NCBI GenBank assembly: GCA_011033025.1
Contig: WFMF01000106.1
Span: 248,001-312,000 of the forward strand
Reading direction: 5' to 3'
Length of the DNA: 64,000 nucleotides
Origin: Beroe forskalii
Taxonomy: Eukaryota > Ctenophora > Nuda > Beroida > Beroidae
Shown here: in pieces, positions 30,010 to 45,000 of the stretch
Numbering within the stretch: position 1 is the first letter of the stretch
Layout: every line of letters begins with the position of its first letter
The notes under the pieces: model-generated
Database searches by the model: none
Told to the model about the DNA's origin: nothing
Seen by the model: the letters and a program-made list of their open reading frames with translations, nothing else
Program-made: the position numbers and the translations under genes

Positions 30010-33000
30010 CTGAAAATACCAACTAGTTATCAACCATGAGGCAATGATCTCTGCTTATATTATAAGACAGAATTCATTCAAGTCATAACCCAAACATTCT
30101 CTCAGGAAACTTACTTCGCTCTTTGACAGCTTTGGGCGTACTATCACAGACAAGCTCCAGTACTTTGACAGCTGCCCATACTAGGTTCTGGAAGAGGAAG
30201 ATAAAGAGCATTCGTGCCAGCATCAACTCCATCCAGAAAGTGGAGTGGTCGTGACGCGCAGGATGGATGTACGACCAATACCTGGGAGAAAAGTAATAAT
30301 GGAATATAGGCAGTTCAGAAATTAGGGATAGGAGTCAGAAGAATAATGGGCAGAGACCTGTCTACTCAAGGCTTCGTGTTTCCAAATATCACCAGAGAGA
30401 TTTGGCTTGGAATGCAGTGTTATTCCAAGAACATAGTACAATGTACAATCAGCTCAAATATTACAATGTACCTCATGTATCATTGTAAAATGTGATCATA
30501 CCTGCATGTCTGAGTAGTTCCATTAGTGAGAGTAAACTCATGCGTTGCCAGCATGAAGTCCACATAGCCAGCCATCGTTTCATCGTTTCCATAGTAACGC
30601 TTATACACAATCATAGGCAAGTAATCGAATGTAAACGCTATCAGCACGGCATTAACAAGGATTGCTACCCGGGACAGGACTTCCAGGATGTTCATCCAGG
30701 TTCCAATTCCCTCGGATCTGAAGCCCACGGGACGGCGGACTCGCTTGACGTAGCGTGTGGCGTCCTGCCTGAGTTGCCACATGTTGACGAAGAGACAGAT
30801 CAGGGGAGCCAGAGGGAAGGCAGTAACGAACATCGTCAGAAAACCTGTGGAGATAAGAGGAAGTGTTTTAAATGTGGTCAAGAATCCCCTAAAGAATTCA
30901 GAGCGCTACTGGAATGATCATAGAAGAATAGAAAATTGTTGAGTAAATAAAAATGTCTCCGGAAACTTGAAACAGGACGCAATACTGCAATATAATCGAT
31001 AAAACCCACCTAGCTGGATAATGTTGTCTACGTATTCCTGATACATCTCCAGAGGATCTGTCAGCTCGAAATCCTCGATGAACTGGGGTCTTTCGTTCTC
31101 TGAGAAGATAGGATATGAGATTAAAAACTTTGATGGGTATACAAATATCGAGTCCACCATTGTGCATTTCCATAAAACATTATCCATTATAAGTTCCGTG
31201 CAAAATAAAAATACTGAATTTTATGACCAACTGATTAAAACCCGTTAATACTCACTGAAATCCTCCAAGTTCTGTTGAGCCATGTTTCTCCATCGTATAG
31301 CAAAGTCAAAGCCACAGCACGACACCAGCGGAGTGAGGAGTTTAAACTTGAGCTCCTCTCGGATTCTGTTGATATTCAGGGTTCGGAGAATGTGTTTGGA
31401 GATGGGAACAAGTTGTCGCATGGTCATGATAAGGATCATCTGGATGGAAACCTGAGAAAATGAGGGAAGGTCAGAGCAAGGTTTTTGATGATAACTTCAA
31501 TGAAATTTATTAATGGCATGCTGCGTTTGATCAACTCAATCGTCAACATGAACGAAGCGTCCGGAAAAATGGAAAATACTTATAAGTTATTAAATACAAA
31601 CAAATCTTGTGAAATTCCTGTCCCCCTTACCTCGCTCATGCAGCCCCCGGGGGCGCACCCCTCCACTTTGAGGGACTTCCCGTACAGGTACTGAGGCGTC
31701 CCGGGCGAACTCACATTACCTGGAATGGGAGGGTTTTAGAAGCCCGAATTGGGTGACTTTCGTTACAACAATAATTAGCAACAAAGTTTATTGATGATTA
31801 CTTTAAGTATGGAAAATCAATGGCATTGAACCAACACACTCATACAATAATTGATTCTGTTTACCCTTGAAGAAAGCAATGTAGAAGAGGGTCCCGTAGT
31901 AGTTGACAAACTCGAACAGGTATATCTTAAAAGAGAGGTGGTTATCATGGTCCTTTTGAGTTCGGTGGTTCTCCCAGTTAGTCAGACGGTTAGCTATCCG
32001 TCTGTAAATCTGAAGGAAGTTTGAAATTAAAATTTGGGGATTAAAGTTTATTTGAAGCTTTTATAATTTGCAAATATAAGAGGAAAATGAAAATCGGGTT
32101 CAGTTTGATCATCGTAAACTAACACAGCATTGGTATCAATCATGTTAAACTCCACTAACGAAGGACAGTATGAGAATGACAGTCCCACTGATGCCTCCGG
32201 TAATAATGTTTGCGATCTCGTTAGCGTATTTCCGGGTGAAAGAGTTCTGGTTCTTGGCTGTTTCCAGGGAAACACTCAGGGAGTAGTTGTAGACTGTGAT
32301 GGTCAGGGTCAGCATACACGCCACGGAAAGCTGAGGGATGGTTGGAGTCATGTCGGGAAAATTAGAAGATTACGATAAAAGTCGTTTAAGAAGTGGATTT
32401 GCGAAAAATTTCGGGAATTTGAACCCGAAATCCAAAAATCTAATAACCGAAGCTAAAAGCCCACAAAAGCCCACAAAAGCCCACAAAAGCCCACAAAAGC
32501 CCACAAAAGCCTACAAACATGAATGAAATTTTCAAATTCTTACAAAAATGGTATTTTTCACGTACGAATATAGCGATGACAGTGAAAGCGAGCACGTATT
32601 GAGGTAGCCTCCTCCAGAACGTGATGTGGTGTTCCCTCTTCCCTGTAGCCCGGTTAAACCGGAACTCATTACACTTAGTCAACGTGTACTTCACTCGTAC
32701 TTCAGCCTGGGAAGTGGATAATGACGGCTGAAAAATAAAAATCCATAAAAAGCAGTTAAGATTGTCCCAAATGACAATGGATTGGTAACGGGCATGACAT
32801 TCTCAAATCAAATATTATCAGTTTTCACAAATACTCTTACAGTGAAGATTTAGGACATTGCAAAATTTTCGCTAAATTTTCTCAAACAACTCACCGAGGC
32901 GCTCCGACTGTTGGTGGTGCCCCAGGTGTGAGCGATTGTGTTCTGCTGCCGTTTCCAGAACGTCACAAAAGCAGCTAACCACAGCATCATGACGATAGAA

Positions 33001-36000
33001 AACACGATTACAGCGCCGTTGTTCGCTGCACTAGTGATCTGAGGGGAAAACGAAGTGGTGAAGTGATAACTTGATTAAGCGATCTTAAGTAATGAGGAAA
33101 TTTATGAACGGTGAAAGACGTTTCAAGTAAGTGGTAGGGCAAACAGTCTCAAACTTCATTAAAATGAAACACAGCAATTTTTAGCTAGTTTTCTATCTAG
33201 AGTTCCCGGGGAGTTCCCTTCGGCTGAGTACCAAGTTGCCTAGACACCCAGCATCGCCTACCATGGTGGTAAAGCAGTAATCTGAAATGTAGGTAGCCTC
33301 ACAGGAGCCGTCAATGTAGCAGTCAGCACACATGAGGTACTTTGTCCCACTGTTACAGATCTGGTTGACAGTCTCACTGTAGAACATCTGTAAGATGCCG
33401 TAGAGGAAGATGATGCTCCCAACGATGGCAGGGATGGTCAATGTCATGTTGTAGAACCCTGGCAGTGGGAATGCAGTGTTGTTAATCTTGGTAGGGTGGT
33501 TAACTGGTGGGAATTGGGAGGTAGGGTGGTTAATTAATGTAGGGTCGTTAATCTAGGGTTGATAATGTAGGGTTGCTATTGTAGGAGAGTATAGGTCGGA
33601 AGAATAAGCAGTTAATTATTGAATGACGACGGGGATAAACAGTAAGTGGGAATTTAATTTATTATTTATTGTATAGGGAGAGGCCTAATACATAGCAGGA
33701 TAAATGGATACTGGGCCGTTGGCATATTTACATATTTCAGAACTGGCATAGTCATTGTATCACCGCAAATGTATGAACTCCTCTCACCAACGTAAGCGAA
33801 GTACATTGCTGTGACAGCTCCAAAGTAGTTCTTTACGATGTTGATAGGTTGGTATTTCCACTGCATGTGGGAGGAACTCCAGAAATACCGGAGGAGTTTA
33901 CGGGGGTTGTCTATCTCGCCTGGGAGGAGGGTTAAAGGGGGAGACTCGAGGATTAAAAAGGAGTGGTAAAGGGGTCATAAGGAGGGAGGGTGTTATTGTT
34001 AAAGGTAGCGGAATTGAAAGAAACAAAGTAGGGTTGAAGGGGTGGGTTGAAGGGGAAGGTTAAAGGAGGGTTAAAGAGGGTTAAAGGAGGGTTAAAGAGG
34101 AAAAGGTGATCTGTGACGATCTCATTTCTGAGGGAGAGATCGTTGGAGAGGAGAAACAGATTCCCGGTAGAGGAAGGACTTTCAAAGAGAGAAGAGGAAG
34201 AGTGGAAAATGTAAGAGATCGAACAGTTTGTAAACATATCTCCTAAGTATTTGAGACGAAAATAGTGATCGTCACTTCCATATTATAGCCTCCAACCTTA
34301 CCTAGGTTGATATCGCACCACTTTGCCTTACGGTCCCCTATCTTGTAACCTCCGGCGTGAAGGGGGAACGCCGCCTCAAAACACCCTTCCCGGTACATAT
34401 CCTTTAGTTTTAGAGGAGTCTCGTCCTCTGAGACCCGGATCTCGGGTTTCTCCAGAATCCTGAACACCTGGAGAGAAAATACAGGAATGAACTCAAATAT
34501 TGCCGAACAATCAACTTGGTGAAGATGGAATACAAAGTTATATCAAACGTCCCAACCACCATTTGAATATCTTAAAATAATATCAGTGTATTTATACAGA
34601 GACAAAACGTCCAAAGTTACTTGAAGACAGGCTGAAAATGGGCTTTAGATAAACCGTTCCAACTACCAGATGTATATAATATCTAGTATTTAATAAAATT
34701 CATAAAATAATTTCCCTTCCACTCCAGTGCGGGAAGAAATTGCAGTAAGACTATGATTTGCTACCTTAAGTTTAAAGTCTCAATATTTGGAAAGAATCAA
34801 TTTTATACCACATCAAAGATTTTACACCACACCGATGATTGGCAAGACCAATACATCGCACATTGAAACTTTAGTTTGCATAATAGACGTCATTTTAGGA
34901 GACCTGGCCAGGCAGCCATTGAAAGGAATAATTTCTTAGCTGTTTTTAACACCTGCTATAAAACCATCCATTTATAATATGTGCCCTACATCAAAGTTAT
35001 GTGACTCTGATCTCGTTCATTACCATCTTTCAAAATTTACTGAAAAGTAAATCCTTGAAGAAAATGACAAAATATAATTCCGACCGACATGCCGATCTGA
35101 TTTTTTTCATTCTGATTTATAAAATTTTCGTATGTTTCACTGTACAGCAGTGAATACTGATTGATATGAATAGGGACGGATAATGAGGAGAGAAATATGC
35201 CAAGATGGCCAGGATAATCATTCATTTCTGGCAGAAAACAAATTCTTCGGCACTTTTGACTTTTCTACATTTCAAGAACCATTCATCCAAGGATATGTAG
35301 ACTAAAGAATATCAAAGTATCATCCCAATTATAACACTTTGTCTCTATATGAATGATCTACAGTACATACAGTACAGAGATCGTGCCTGAGAGACAACTA
35401 TAGACAGTACAGAGGGTACTGATGTCAAGCCAAAATCCTCTAGGACGGTTACTATAAGACGGTTACTATAAGACCCTAAAAAATCTCGAAAAGAAACACG
35501 GAGAAACCTGCTCGTTACGAGATTCAGAGATATCTGAAAGACACCAATGGACACCGGTCGAGCTCTGGATCATCCAAAATTGTTTACATAGTTATTTAAG
35601 ATTAAATTAGTTGCCACACTAAATCAATAGTCATCATAATCACACTAAATCATTACCATTAAGGACCGCTCAGAGGAGTTGTAGAACTCCGGTTCACTGT
35701 GTCCCAGGAAACGACACTTCTTAGCGTAGGTGAAGGGAGCTCGGATAGCTCTAAGGAAGGAAAAGGAAGGTCATTTGTTAGAAACTCTAAGAAGGGAAGG
35801 GGGTCATTTGTAATAAAAAAAACACACTCTGGTTCACTGTGTCCCAGGAAACGACACTTCTTAGCGTAGGTGAAGGGAGCTCGGATGGCTCTAGGGAAGG
35901 AAAAGGAGGGTCATTTGTTAGAAATTCTACGGAGGGAAGGGGGTCATTTGTAAAAAAACAAAACACAGTCTGGTTTACTGTGTCCCAGGAAACGACACTT

Positions 36001-39000
36001 CTTAGCGTAGGTGAAGGGAGCTCGGATAGCTCTAGGGAAGGAAGGGGGTCATTTGTTAGAAACTCTAAGAAGGGAAGGGGGTCATTTGTAATAAACAAAA
36101 CACAGTCCGGTTCACTGTGTCCCAGGAAACGACACTTCTTAGCGTAGGTGAAGGGAGCTCGGATAGCTCTAGGGAAGGAAAAGGAGGGTCATTTGTCAAA
36201 AACCCTAGGAGGGAAGAGGGTCATTTGTAACAAATGTACAGCAGAACACAGTTTTTTGGTTAATAACATTCGGTTGAATGGGTAATAAGGAGTGGCATTA
36301 GGAGCTTGGAAAGGAAAGTGTTTTGTAGAGATAAAGCAATAAGTTGAGAGACAGAAATTATAAATTTCTGAAAAGGACATGATACAGGAAAATTCGCCAT
36401 TCATCCATGATTTCTTGATGTCATGAACAATATGGTTAACGTTAAAGGAGCTCTGATGGCTCTACGGAGGGAAAGGGGTACTTTGTTAACAACAGTACAT
36501 ACTATTTAATGAGCAAAAGAGGTGGTGCAGCATACGGAAGAAGGGGGTCATTGGTTATAAACCGAGCGAGCTATCACATGAGAGGTGTCGCGATATCTGA
36601 GAATACTCATTCCGAGATTTCCACACGAGCACCATTTGTACGTACGTTATTCTTATTTTACACAGTATGATTACGTTCACGTACGTTGCAAATGGTGCGC
36701 GGGATTTGGAAATTTCAGAGTGATTCTCCAGTTTCTCGCAACAGCTGCTTAACTAATTAATATTTTGATACCAAATGGATGATCATACTTTCAAAATGAT
36801 CATGACACATAATATAATCCATGAGAACAGGGGGGTAAATTATTTTCAATAAACTTCCAAGAAAAGACCAATCGAGGAAAGGATTGATGAGTTGGAGATC
36901 GGAAATATTCCCAATGGAAGGGAGATAATCATTTACAATGAAAATCTGAAATAATCATTGCGAGATTAACACACTCCTTTGATTTACTCAATATGGATTT
37001 ACTTCTTAATTATTGAATGAGTGAAATGTCACTTAGGTTTAACATTTTGTTGCATGAGTAATAGAACTTGCGAAGGAACGCCAAGGAAAGCGTCTTGCAT
37101 GAATAAAATAACCAGACTTGAGAGACGGAAATACATTTCTGGTCATACGAGCGAATTACTGCGGGAGACTCCCGGGAGTCCTCCGGGAGCCCTCCGGGAG
37201 GACTCCGGGAGCCCTCCGAGTAATTCTCGAGAGTCCTCCGAGAGTCCTCCGGGAGTACTCCGGGAGTACTCGAGAGTCCCCGGGGAGTCCTCCGGGGAGT
37301 CCCCCCGGGAGTCTTACGGGAGTCCTACGGGAGTACCACGGAGTGCCACGGGAGGCCCAGGAGTCCCCGGAGTCCCCCTGGAGTCCTACGGTACCCCTGG
37401 AGTCCCCAGGAGTCCAATAGTACCCCTGAGTCCTATGGGGTACCACGGATACATCACTCCAGGCAGTATGCCAAATGGACCTGATAGGCGCGTGTCTATG
37501 TATTCAGATGTAGTGATTTTTAGTACGATCAAAGGTGATTCGTTGGAGGAATCCGTTATCATTATAATAATATACAGGTAATTACAACACTATCAACATA
37601 CGTATCAATATGGCCACCCAGAAGTGGTAATCATTATCAATATCAAGAAAACACAGAATAAATTTACAGCAATTTCCCAGCAGCAACAGCAAGCCTCCTT
37701 TTCTTGATGAATGTGTCTGTCTTCAGGATCTCTGCACATCTGTCAGAAAGGACCTGCTGATTGATCTTATCCGACTTCTGCGTGCGGGTCAGCTGCTTCA
37801 CCAAGTAGTCGAATCTGGGGCCATCCAAGATCATCAGTTCTGCAATCCTCCGCTTGCGGTAGAAAGAGGACTCAGGAATCTTCTCCACCTTCAGGAACTT
37901 TGCAAGGCTGAGCTTGTGGTCCTTTCTTCCCGTAGGACTCCCGTGGTACTCCCGGAGGAGTCCTCCCGTGGTACTCCCGTAGGACTCCCGGGGTACTCTC
38001 GTAGGACTCCCGGGGTACTCTCGTAGGACTCCCGGGGTACTCTCGTAGGACTCCCGGGGTACTCCCGTAGGACTCCCGGGGTACTCCCGTAGGACTCCCG
38101 GGGGACTCCCGGGGTATTCCTGTGGCACTCCCGGGGTACTCCCGTGGCACTCCAGGGACTCCGGGGTACTCCAATGGGACTCCCAGGGTACTCCCGTAGG
38201 ACTCCCGTGGTACTCCCGTAGGACTCCCGGGTACTCCCGTGGTACTCAGGGGGACTCCCGTAGGACTCCAGGGTACTCAGGGACTCCCGGGGACTCCCGG
38301 GGTACCCCGTAGGACTCCCGGGGACTCCCAGGGGTCGGGGTACTCGTGGCACTCCCGTGGTACTCCCGTAGGACTCCCCGTAGGACTCCCGGGGACTCTC
38401 AGGTACTCGGAGTACTCCCGTAGGACTCCCGGGGTACTCTCGTAGGACTCCCAAGGGTACTCCATGGACTCAGGTACTCCGTAGGACTCCAGGGACTCAG
38501 GGTACTCCCAGGGACTCCAGGGTACTCCCGTAGGACTCCCAGTGACTCCGGGGTACTCCCGTGTGGCAATCCCGTGGTACTCGGGGAGGTACTCCGGCAA
38601 GCACTCCCGTGGTACGCCCGTAGGACTCAGGGGACTCAGAACTCCCGTACTCCCGGGTACTCCCGTAGGACTCCAGGTACTCCCAGTAGGACTCCCGGGG
38701 GACTCCCGGGGGACTCCCGGGGTACTCCCGTAGGACTCCCGGGGTACTCCCGTGGCTCCGTGGTACTCCCGTGGGACTCCGTAGGACTCCCGGGGACTCC
38801 CAGGAGGACTCAGGACTCTCAGGTACTCGGAGGCACTCCCGGAGGACTCCAGGGTACTCAGGACTCCCAGGGGACTCCCAGGGGTCCCGGGGCCCTCCCG
38901 TGTACTCCCCATAGGACTCCAGGGGACTCTCGGAGTACTCCCGGAGTACTCCGTAAGTTCCAGGGGTACTCTCGTAGGACTCCCGGTACTCCCAGGACTC

Positions 39001-42000
39001 CCAGGGGTACTCCGTAGGACTCCAGGGGACTCCCAGGGGTACTCCCAATAGGACTCCGGGGACTCCAGGGGAGCCTCCGTAGGACTCCCGGGGTACTCCC
39101 GTGGCCGTGGTACTCCCGGGGTACTCAGTAGCACTCCGTGGGACTTCAGGGGGACTCCCGGGGCCCCAGGAGGTCCCATGGGACTCCCGGGGTACTCCCG
39201 TAGGACTCCCGGGGTACTCCCGTAGGACTCCCGGGGGACTCCCGGGGGACTCCCGGGGTACTCCCGTAGGACTCCCGGGGTACTCCCGTGGCACTCCCGT
39301 GGCACTCCCGTAGGACTCCCGTAGGACTCCCGGGGGACTCCCGGAGGACTCCCGGGGGACTCTCGGAGTACTCCCGGAGTACTCTCGGAGGACTCTCGGA
39401 GTACTCCCGGAGGGCTCCCGGAGGACTCCCGGAGGGCTCCCGGAGGACTCCCGGGAGTCTCCCGCAGTAATTCGCTCGTATGACCACATTTCTTGCAAGG
39501 AAAAGATGCAGAAAACGTCACCTATATTCCATAAATTCATGAACAATAAACATGGTAATTGGTAACCGTTATTTTGATTTCGAATTAGATCCAAATCTAA
39601 ACTAAATCTAACTTTAGTTGCCTGGGTGAACATGTTTTCGGAAGATGAACTGTATGTCTTCAGGACCTGGCATTGCCAAATAAGATGTGAAACGGGCATC
39701 ACTTTTGCCAAACATGAAGAACTATTGGTAGTCTATGAGAGCGGCCAAGATAACCGAATAAATCAATTCCAAGATTTCCAAACTAGCACCATTTGTACGT
39801 ACGTGATTCTCATTTTGCACAGTATGATTACTCACGTACGTCGAAATGGTGCGCGCGATTTGGAAATTCCAGAATGATTTTCCAGATTCTCGCAACTGCT
39901 GTTAGGAAATTAAAGGATTGATAATCATAATGAAATTCTCATGATCCATTCAGTCCATGGGAAATGGAAGGTAGATTTTTCGACAGTGGGTTTATTTGTA
40001 ACATTTCATGACTGGCATCAACCGGGTTTTTGATCAACTTTATAAGAGTAATGAGAACAAATGTTATAGGGGTGGACAGAAAAAGCAAGGATCCTCCCAG
40101 AGACGCGACTGGGTGGGGAGACGAAACCTTACGTATTTAATATTTATGTGCGTTTTTATATTGTATATCATTTAATTAAATAATTCACGTACTATTCCAT
40201 GGAAAAAGAATCAGAATTGCTTAGTATCTTATATTATATCACCGGGTTAGATTTAGTTCATTTTCGGTCCCATATCTCTAGGACCACGCCCAGTCCTAGT
40301 TCCGACCACCCCCCCCCCCCTTTTAAGACAGGTGTGACCCCTCTCAGGAGACAAGGAGGGAAGCTATCTGCAAACTAAACCATTGGTCTGGATGGGACGA
40401 GATACATATAAAAAATGGTAGAACCACAAAACCTTCCACATCATCCTCCAGCGCATTAGTCTGTTTTTCATGAATAAGGGAACCATTCTAATCGTTATAT
40501 ATCTTTATAGGAACTGATGATGTCAGTGTTACTAAAGTACTCTACCTCTATGTAAAGATTTGGTTTGTTGACCTCATGGGAAATATTTATTTATTCATGA
40601 ATAAGGTAACTGTTATTCATCGAATTAACTAAATGAGAGAAATGTCTCAAGACTCAAACTTTCTACACGCATATTTTAAGTCACAAAATTCGAAATATAG
40701 CCGTAGTAATCATGGACGTAGCACGAAGACAGATATAACCTCTATTGATATTATAGACCTGGCAACAGAGGTATCTTGAATTTGAGATAGAGTCAAATTA
40801 TTGCATTTGTAACATTTAGATGAGAGGGTGAAAGAATTACATTCACTTGGAAGAATTGTTCAATTGAACTCCTAGTAAGTTGAAAAAATTTCAAAGCAGT
40901 TAGCAGTTGAATGCCAGAAGTGAACGATAACCGTTATCCATTCAACTATTTACATTATATTTCACATTATGTAGTTAATACCTGGCAACAGAAGCATCTT
41001 CACTTTGTTTTTGAATGCTTTTCTTAAATTCATTTACTTCCCACTCTCTTATATTATAGGGTTTAGGATTTGTAACGGAACTTCTTGCAAAACAAATCAC
41101 CCGACTTACACAAAGAAATCATAATCTCACTATCACGACCGATAGCAGATCTTGAACCGTTATTTGATCAACCAATTACATTAAATATTACACGCTATCT
41201 ACTATCTGTATCTAGTTATATAGCTAGTACCTGGCTACGAAGTTATCTTTAGCCAGTCTCAGTCGCTCATCATCCCCGTGAAGCAAGTTAAAAAACCAGT
41301 TGTTGAGCTTGGTCGTCCACAGCGAACCGTACCGCTCATTCAGGAATGTGAGTTGTTTGAATGCCTCAGATTCTTTGTAAACTGTCTCATCCTTCTTTTT
41401 ACTAACGACCTGTACTTTGACCTGTACAGGTTGGGGAGGATCTCACTCGACAGTCACTATCAGTTGACTACTGGTATCACTCATATCACAATTCAGAGAG
41501 GTGTGTTCAGATATAGTGAACTACCTCAACAACACTTTTTAGGTTCTTGGATAAATGTTATCCAATTACTACCCATGAATGAATTACTACTCATGGATCA
41601 ATGAGTAGCTTATATAGAAGTGAGATATCTGATATACCTTATTGTAGGAAATTAAGCACTCAAAAAATTAAGCCAACACGTCAATAAGCACCATGAAATT
41701 AGGACCTTTTGAGAGGTCTGGTGCTTAATTACATGTTAGCGTAATTAAATGTAGGCTTCATTTCATGAAGCTTAATGCAATGTTTCCATAATGTATACAA
41801 ATTACCGCAATTTTTTATGTGCGTCTGTTATAAACAGATTTGAGTAGCATAAATCAAGGCATTAAAATTTGTTTTATCATAATGAAATGAAACGCAGGTA
41901 TTTCCTATGTATGTATGTATTACGTATGTATAAGTTGATACATGATTCTTTAATTGCCGCTTTTTTACCTTTATCACACAGTGAGTTCATTATATTTATA

Positions 42001-45000
42001 TGATTTAATCATATTCGAAAACTACTGATATCTAAATGACAATATGAAATATGTGGTGGGCTTGTAAGTTGGCAAATTCTGTACTTTCATTGCTTTACAT
42101 TATCACTGAAAATGTAGCAAAATATCGAACATTTTATGCCATTTTGAATCCCAAAATTAATTGAAAATTGAGGTATTCAAAAATTAAGCCAGCACGTCAT
42201 TAAGCACCATGAAATTAGGCCCTTTTAGAGGCATTGGTGCTTAATTTTCTGAGTGCTTAATTTCCTACAATAAGGTATACTATGCTTCTCAACTGATAAA
42301 GGTGTTTCGTGTAGATAAAAGTTTAATTGTATTTTTCAAAAGAAGATTCAGTGAGTCTGTGAGTAGTACTCACATCATCCATCTCAAGATCTGGTGGTTT
42401 AGTCCTAAGCTGAGAATGGGAGAAGGTCCTGAACCGGCCCACCATGGACCTTACAGCAGACTTCAGGTTGTCGGGAACATACCGAGATGAGTCAAATATC
42501 CGGTGATGATGGTGTTGCCTGGATTTCAAGTCAATTGGAAAGTGGAAGAGGAACTTAATCAAGAGAACAGTCACATACGTTCCCTGCAATCATCAAAAGA
42601 AAATCTTATAGCCGGACAAGGATTCTGAAATATACTCAAATTTGGATTTTAGGATTCCAGAATATATCTAATTTAATAAATGAAATATTATTAACTTTTC
42701 AAATCACTTAATTTGGAGAATGTGAAATTACCCATTTCCAGGATGCTCCTCCTCCTCCTCGTGACAAGAGTTGGGGAGTTGGTAAAGGTTCTCATTGTAC
42801 ATCGCTATTAACTTGTCAACGGGCTTATCATGCTCAAGATCCAACACTGATCCTGGGTTATTGTTCACTGTTTTGAGGGGAAGAAAGATAAGATCCAACA
42901 CCAATCCTGGGTTATTGTAAGATCTGGTGTGAGGGGAAGAAAGATCAAGATAAGATCCAACACTGATTCTGGATAATTGTAAGATCTGTTTTGATGGGAA
43001 AAAAGACAAGAAACTCAAGGAGTGCAGAAACTTCATGGCTTGAGAGATTTTAAGAATGCTTTTTGGCGGTATATCAGTTTTCAGGTGGTGTCTTTCGAGC
43101 AATGTTTGCCAGTTGTTCCAAAAAGGCAAAACACAAGGCAAAAGGGGACACAAAAGCAGCATGCATTATTCTTTTTACACATATTATCACAGTCAACAAG
43201 AATTGATGATCCAAGATCCAGCATCTTGTGAAATTAATTTCTGGTTTGAGCTTCAATGAAGAAAAACTGTGTCAGCAATACAGAGATGAATGGAAAGTTA
43301 GCCTCCTAAACCACATAAGTCATAAGTGCTACCGTATAGATGCTTTCTCTCAGATGCAAATATCAGTCAGCATGCATTATCTAATTATAGATATTTTGTT
43401 ACATTTAAAGCCCTGCTATTGTAGATTGTGCTGGAGCCGTGACAACAACACCTCACAAGATAGAGCCAAATTATGGTTAATCGCAAAGTAACCAATAGGA
43501 CCAAATCGAACAATAATCAGAAAGAGACACGCTGATGTTTTTCCAAGACGGAGTAGGCAATGATTTGCCTACGACAAACAGCATATATTTTATAACAAAA
43601 TTGAATGATCTTGAACCTTATTTAACTAAATTATTATCTTTTTATTTGTTCAAAATGGAGCCATAAAGACAATCCTTTCAAAATCACGTATTACTACGGG
43701 ACACACATGAAAAAATTCTGCCGATATCTTTAAGGAAGGGTGATTTATACAAAAAAGTTAAGAGGAAGTTTGAGTACGTGATTTGATTTACGGTTGGATC
43801 AATGAAGATCGTAAGTCTCCCCATAAACCGTGGTCCCAGACGGTTAGAACTTGGAGAGGATGTACCCGATGTATCATATCACAATTAGGACCCCTACTTG
43901 TGGTGTCCTAATTCACACAGAATTTGTTGGTCATTTAATTGGCTGTGATCCTTTATTGCGTGATCTGCTTGAAGACACCGCTCAACTTTATCCGATTTCA
44001 CGAAAAACCAGATTCCGGTATACATCATTAGACAGCAGAACTTGCTGCAAGAGGCAAATAAATAAAGGTCAGTGTAAGAATGTATATATTGTATAAGCCC
44101 GGCTCAATTCTCAACCATTTCGCTACCATACTGAGTTCAGTGTTGAGAATGTTCCGGTACAGTGAAGTCAGGATCAGGCTCCCTATTGAAGGGTATTTTA
44201 TCGAGCCGCTGGTCATACCAATAGTATAATTGATATCAACCAGCCGTTTATAATATACTCTATCAATCCCTGATCTATCGTTTGCTTTTCATATCCAACG
44301 TTATTTGACGTACAGTACTGCACTACCTAGTCTGGAGGTACCTACTGAAAATCCTATGTGGATTTCATACTCGGATTCAGATATTCACATAAGATTAAAA
44401 GGGGTGTATTATGGGATTATGAATCTGATCACCAATTAGCGTATAAAATGTATGTGTAATTTAACTGGAATATCGGGAAATGTTAAAATTGACATATGAA
44501 TTCAGTTGCAATAAGAGATGAAGGTTGCATGAGATAATGGATACAAGGACACAGGATCACTGACAATAATCAACAACGAAAATTACAGGCGCAATTCTCG
44601 TCGAGAAAAATAGTACCAATTTTAAAATAGTTTGATAAACAATTAATATTAATCAGCCGTTTAAAATATTTGCAATCAATCCCAAATCTAGCACTCGCTT
44701 TTCAAATAGGTCAAATTTACCGCAATTAATATTTGATATGTAACTATTCACTGCTTTAATACAATATCATTAAACGATATGATCGGAACATGCTAATTGC
44801 CATGCATCGCTAGCAGATCATTACATAGAGAATGATAAGCCATTAATTGAAACATAGAGGGTTCCGTCGATATAACACCCGATTAAAACGTAGAATGGGG
44901 GGTAGTCAGAAGGTTGGGGAATGGGGAGATGTTTCGAGGGTCGCGTCGATACCCAAACAAAACATGAAACAAAGAGTTTAGGTAGGGAAGATACCCAATC

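Larger units (their letters stand above)
37141..39485. mobile_element. 2.3-kb TIR element made of 11-bp satellite with captured coding fragment
   Basis: Exact 8-bp target duplication ACATTTCT at 37133-37140 and 39486-39493; the left arm has the empty site once at about 19666. The ends begin GGTCATACGAGCGAATTACT and its complement, perfect over at least 45 bp. The TIRs then turn into long inverted runs of an 11-bp GC-rich repeat (about 275 bp left, 1.5 kb right). Between them lie 37665-37928, a coding fragment, and a short AT-rich stretch. The 8-bp duplication suggests mobilisation by a hAT-type transposase. Confidence 0.88.

Noticed and set aside
38277-39711. ORFs of 404-414 codons on the minus strand, and others on the plus strand
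   Set aside because: They are produced by an 11-bp satellite without stops in any frame; overlapping frames give the same peptide cycle.
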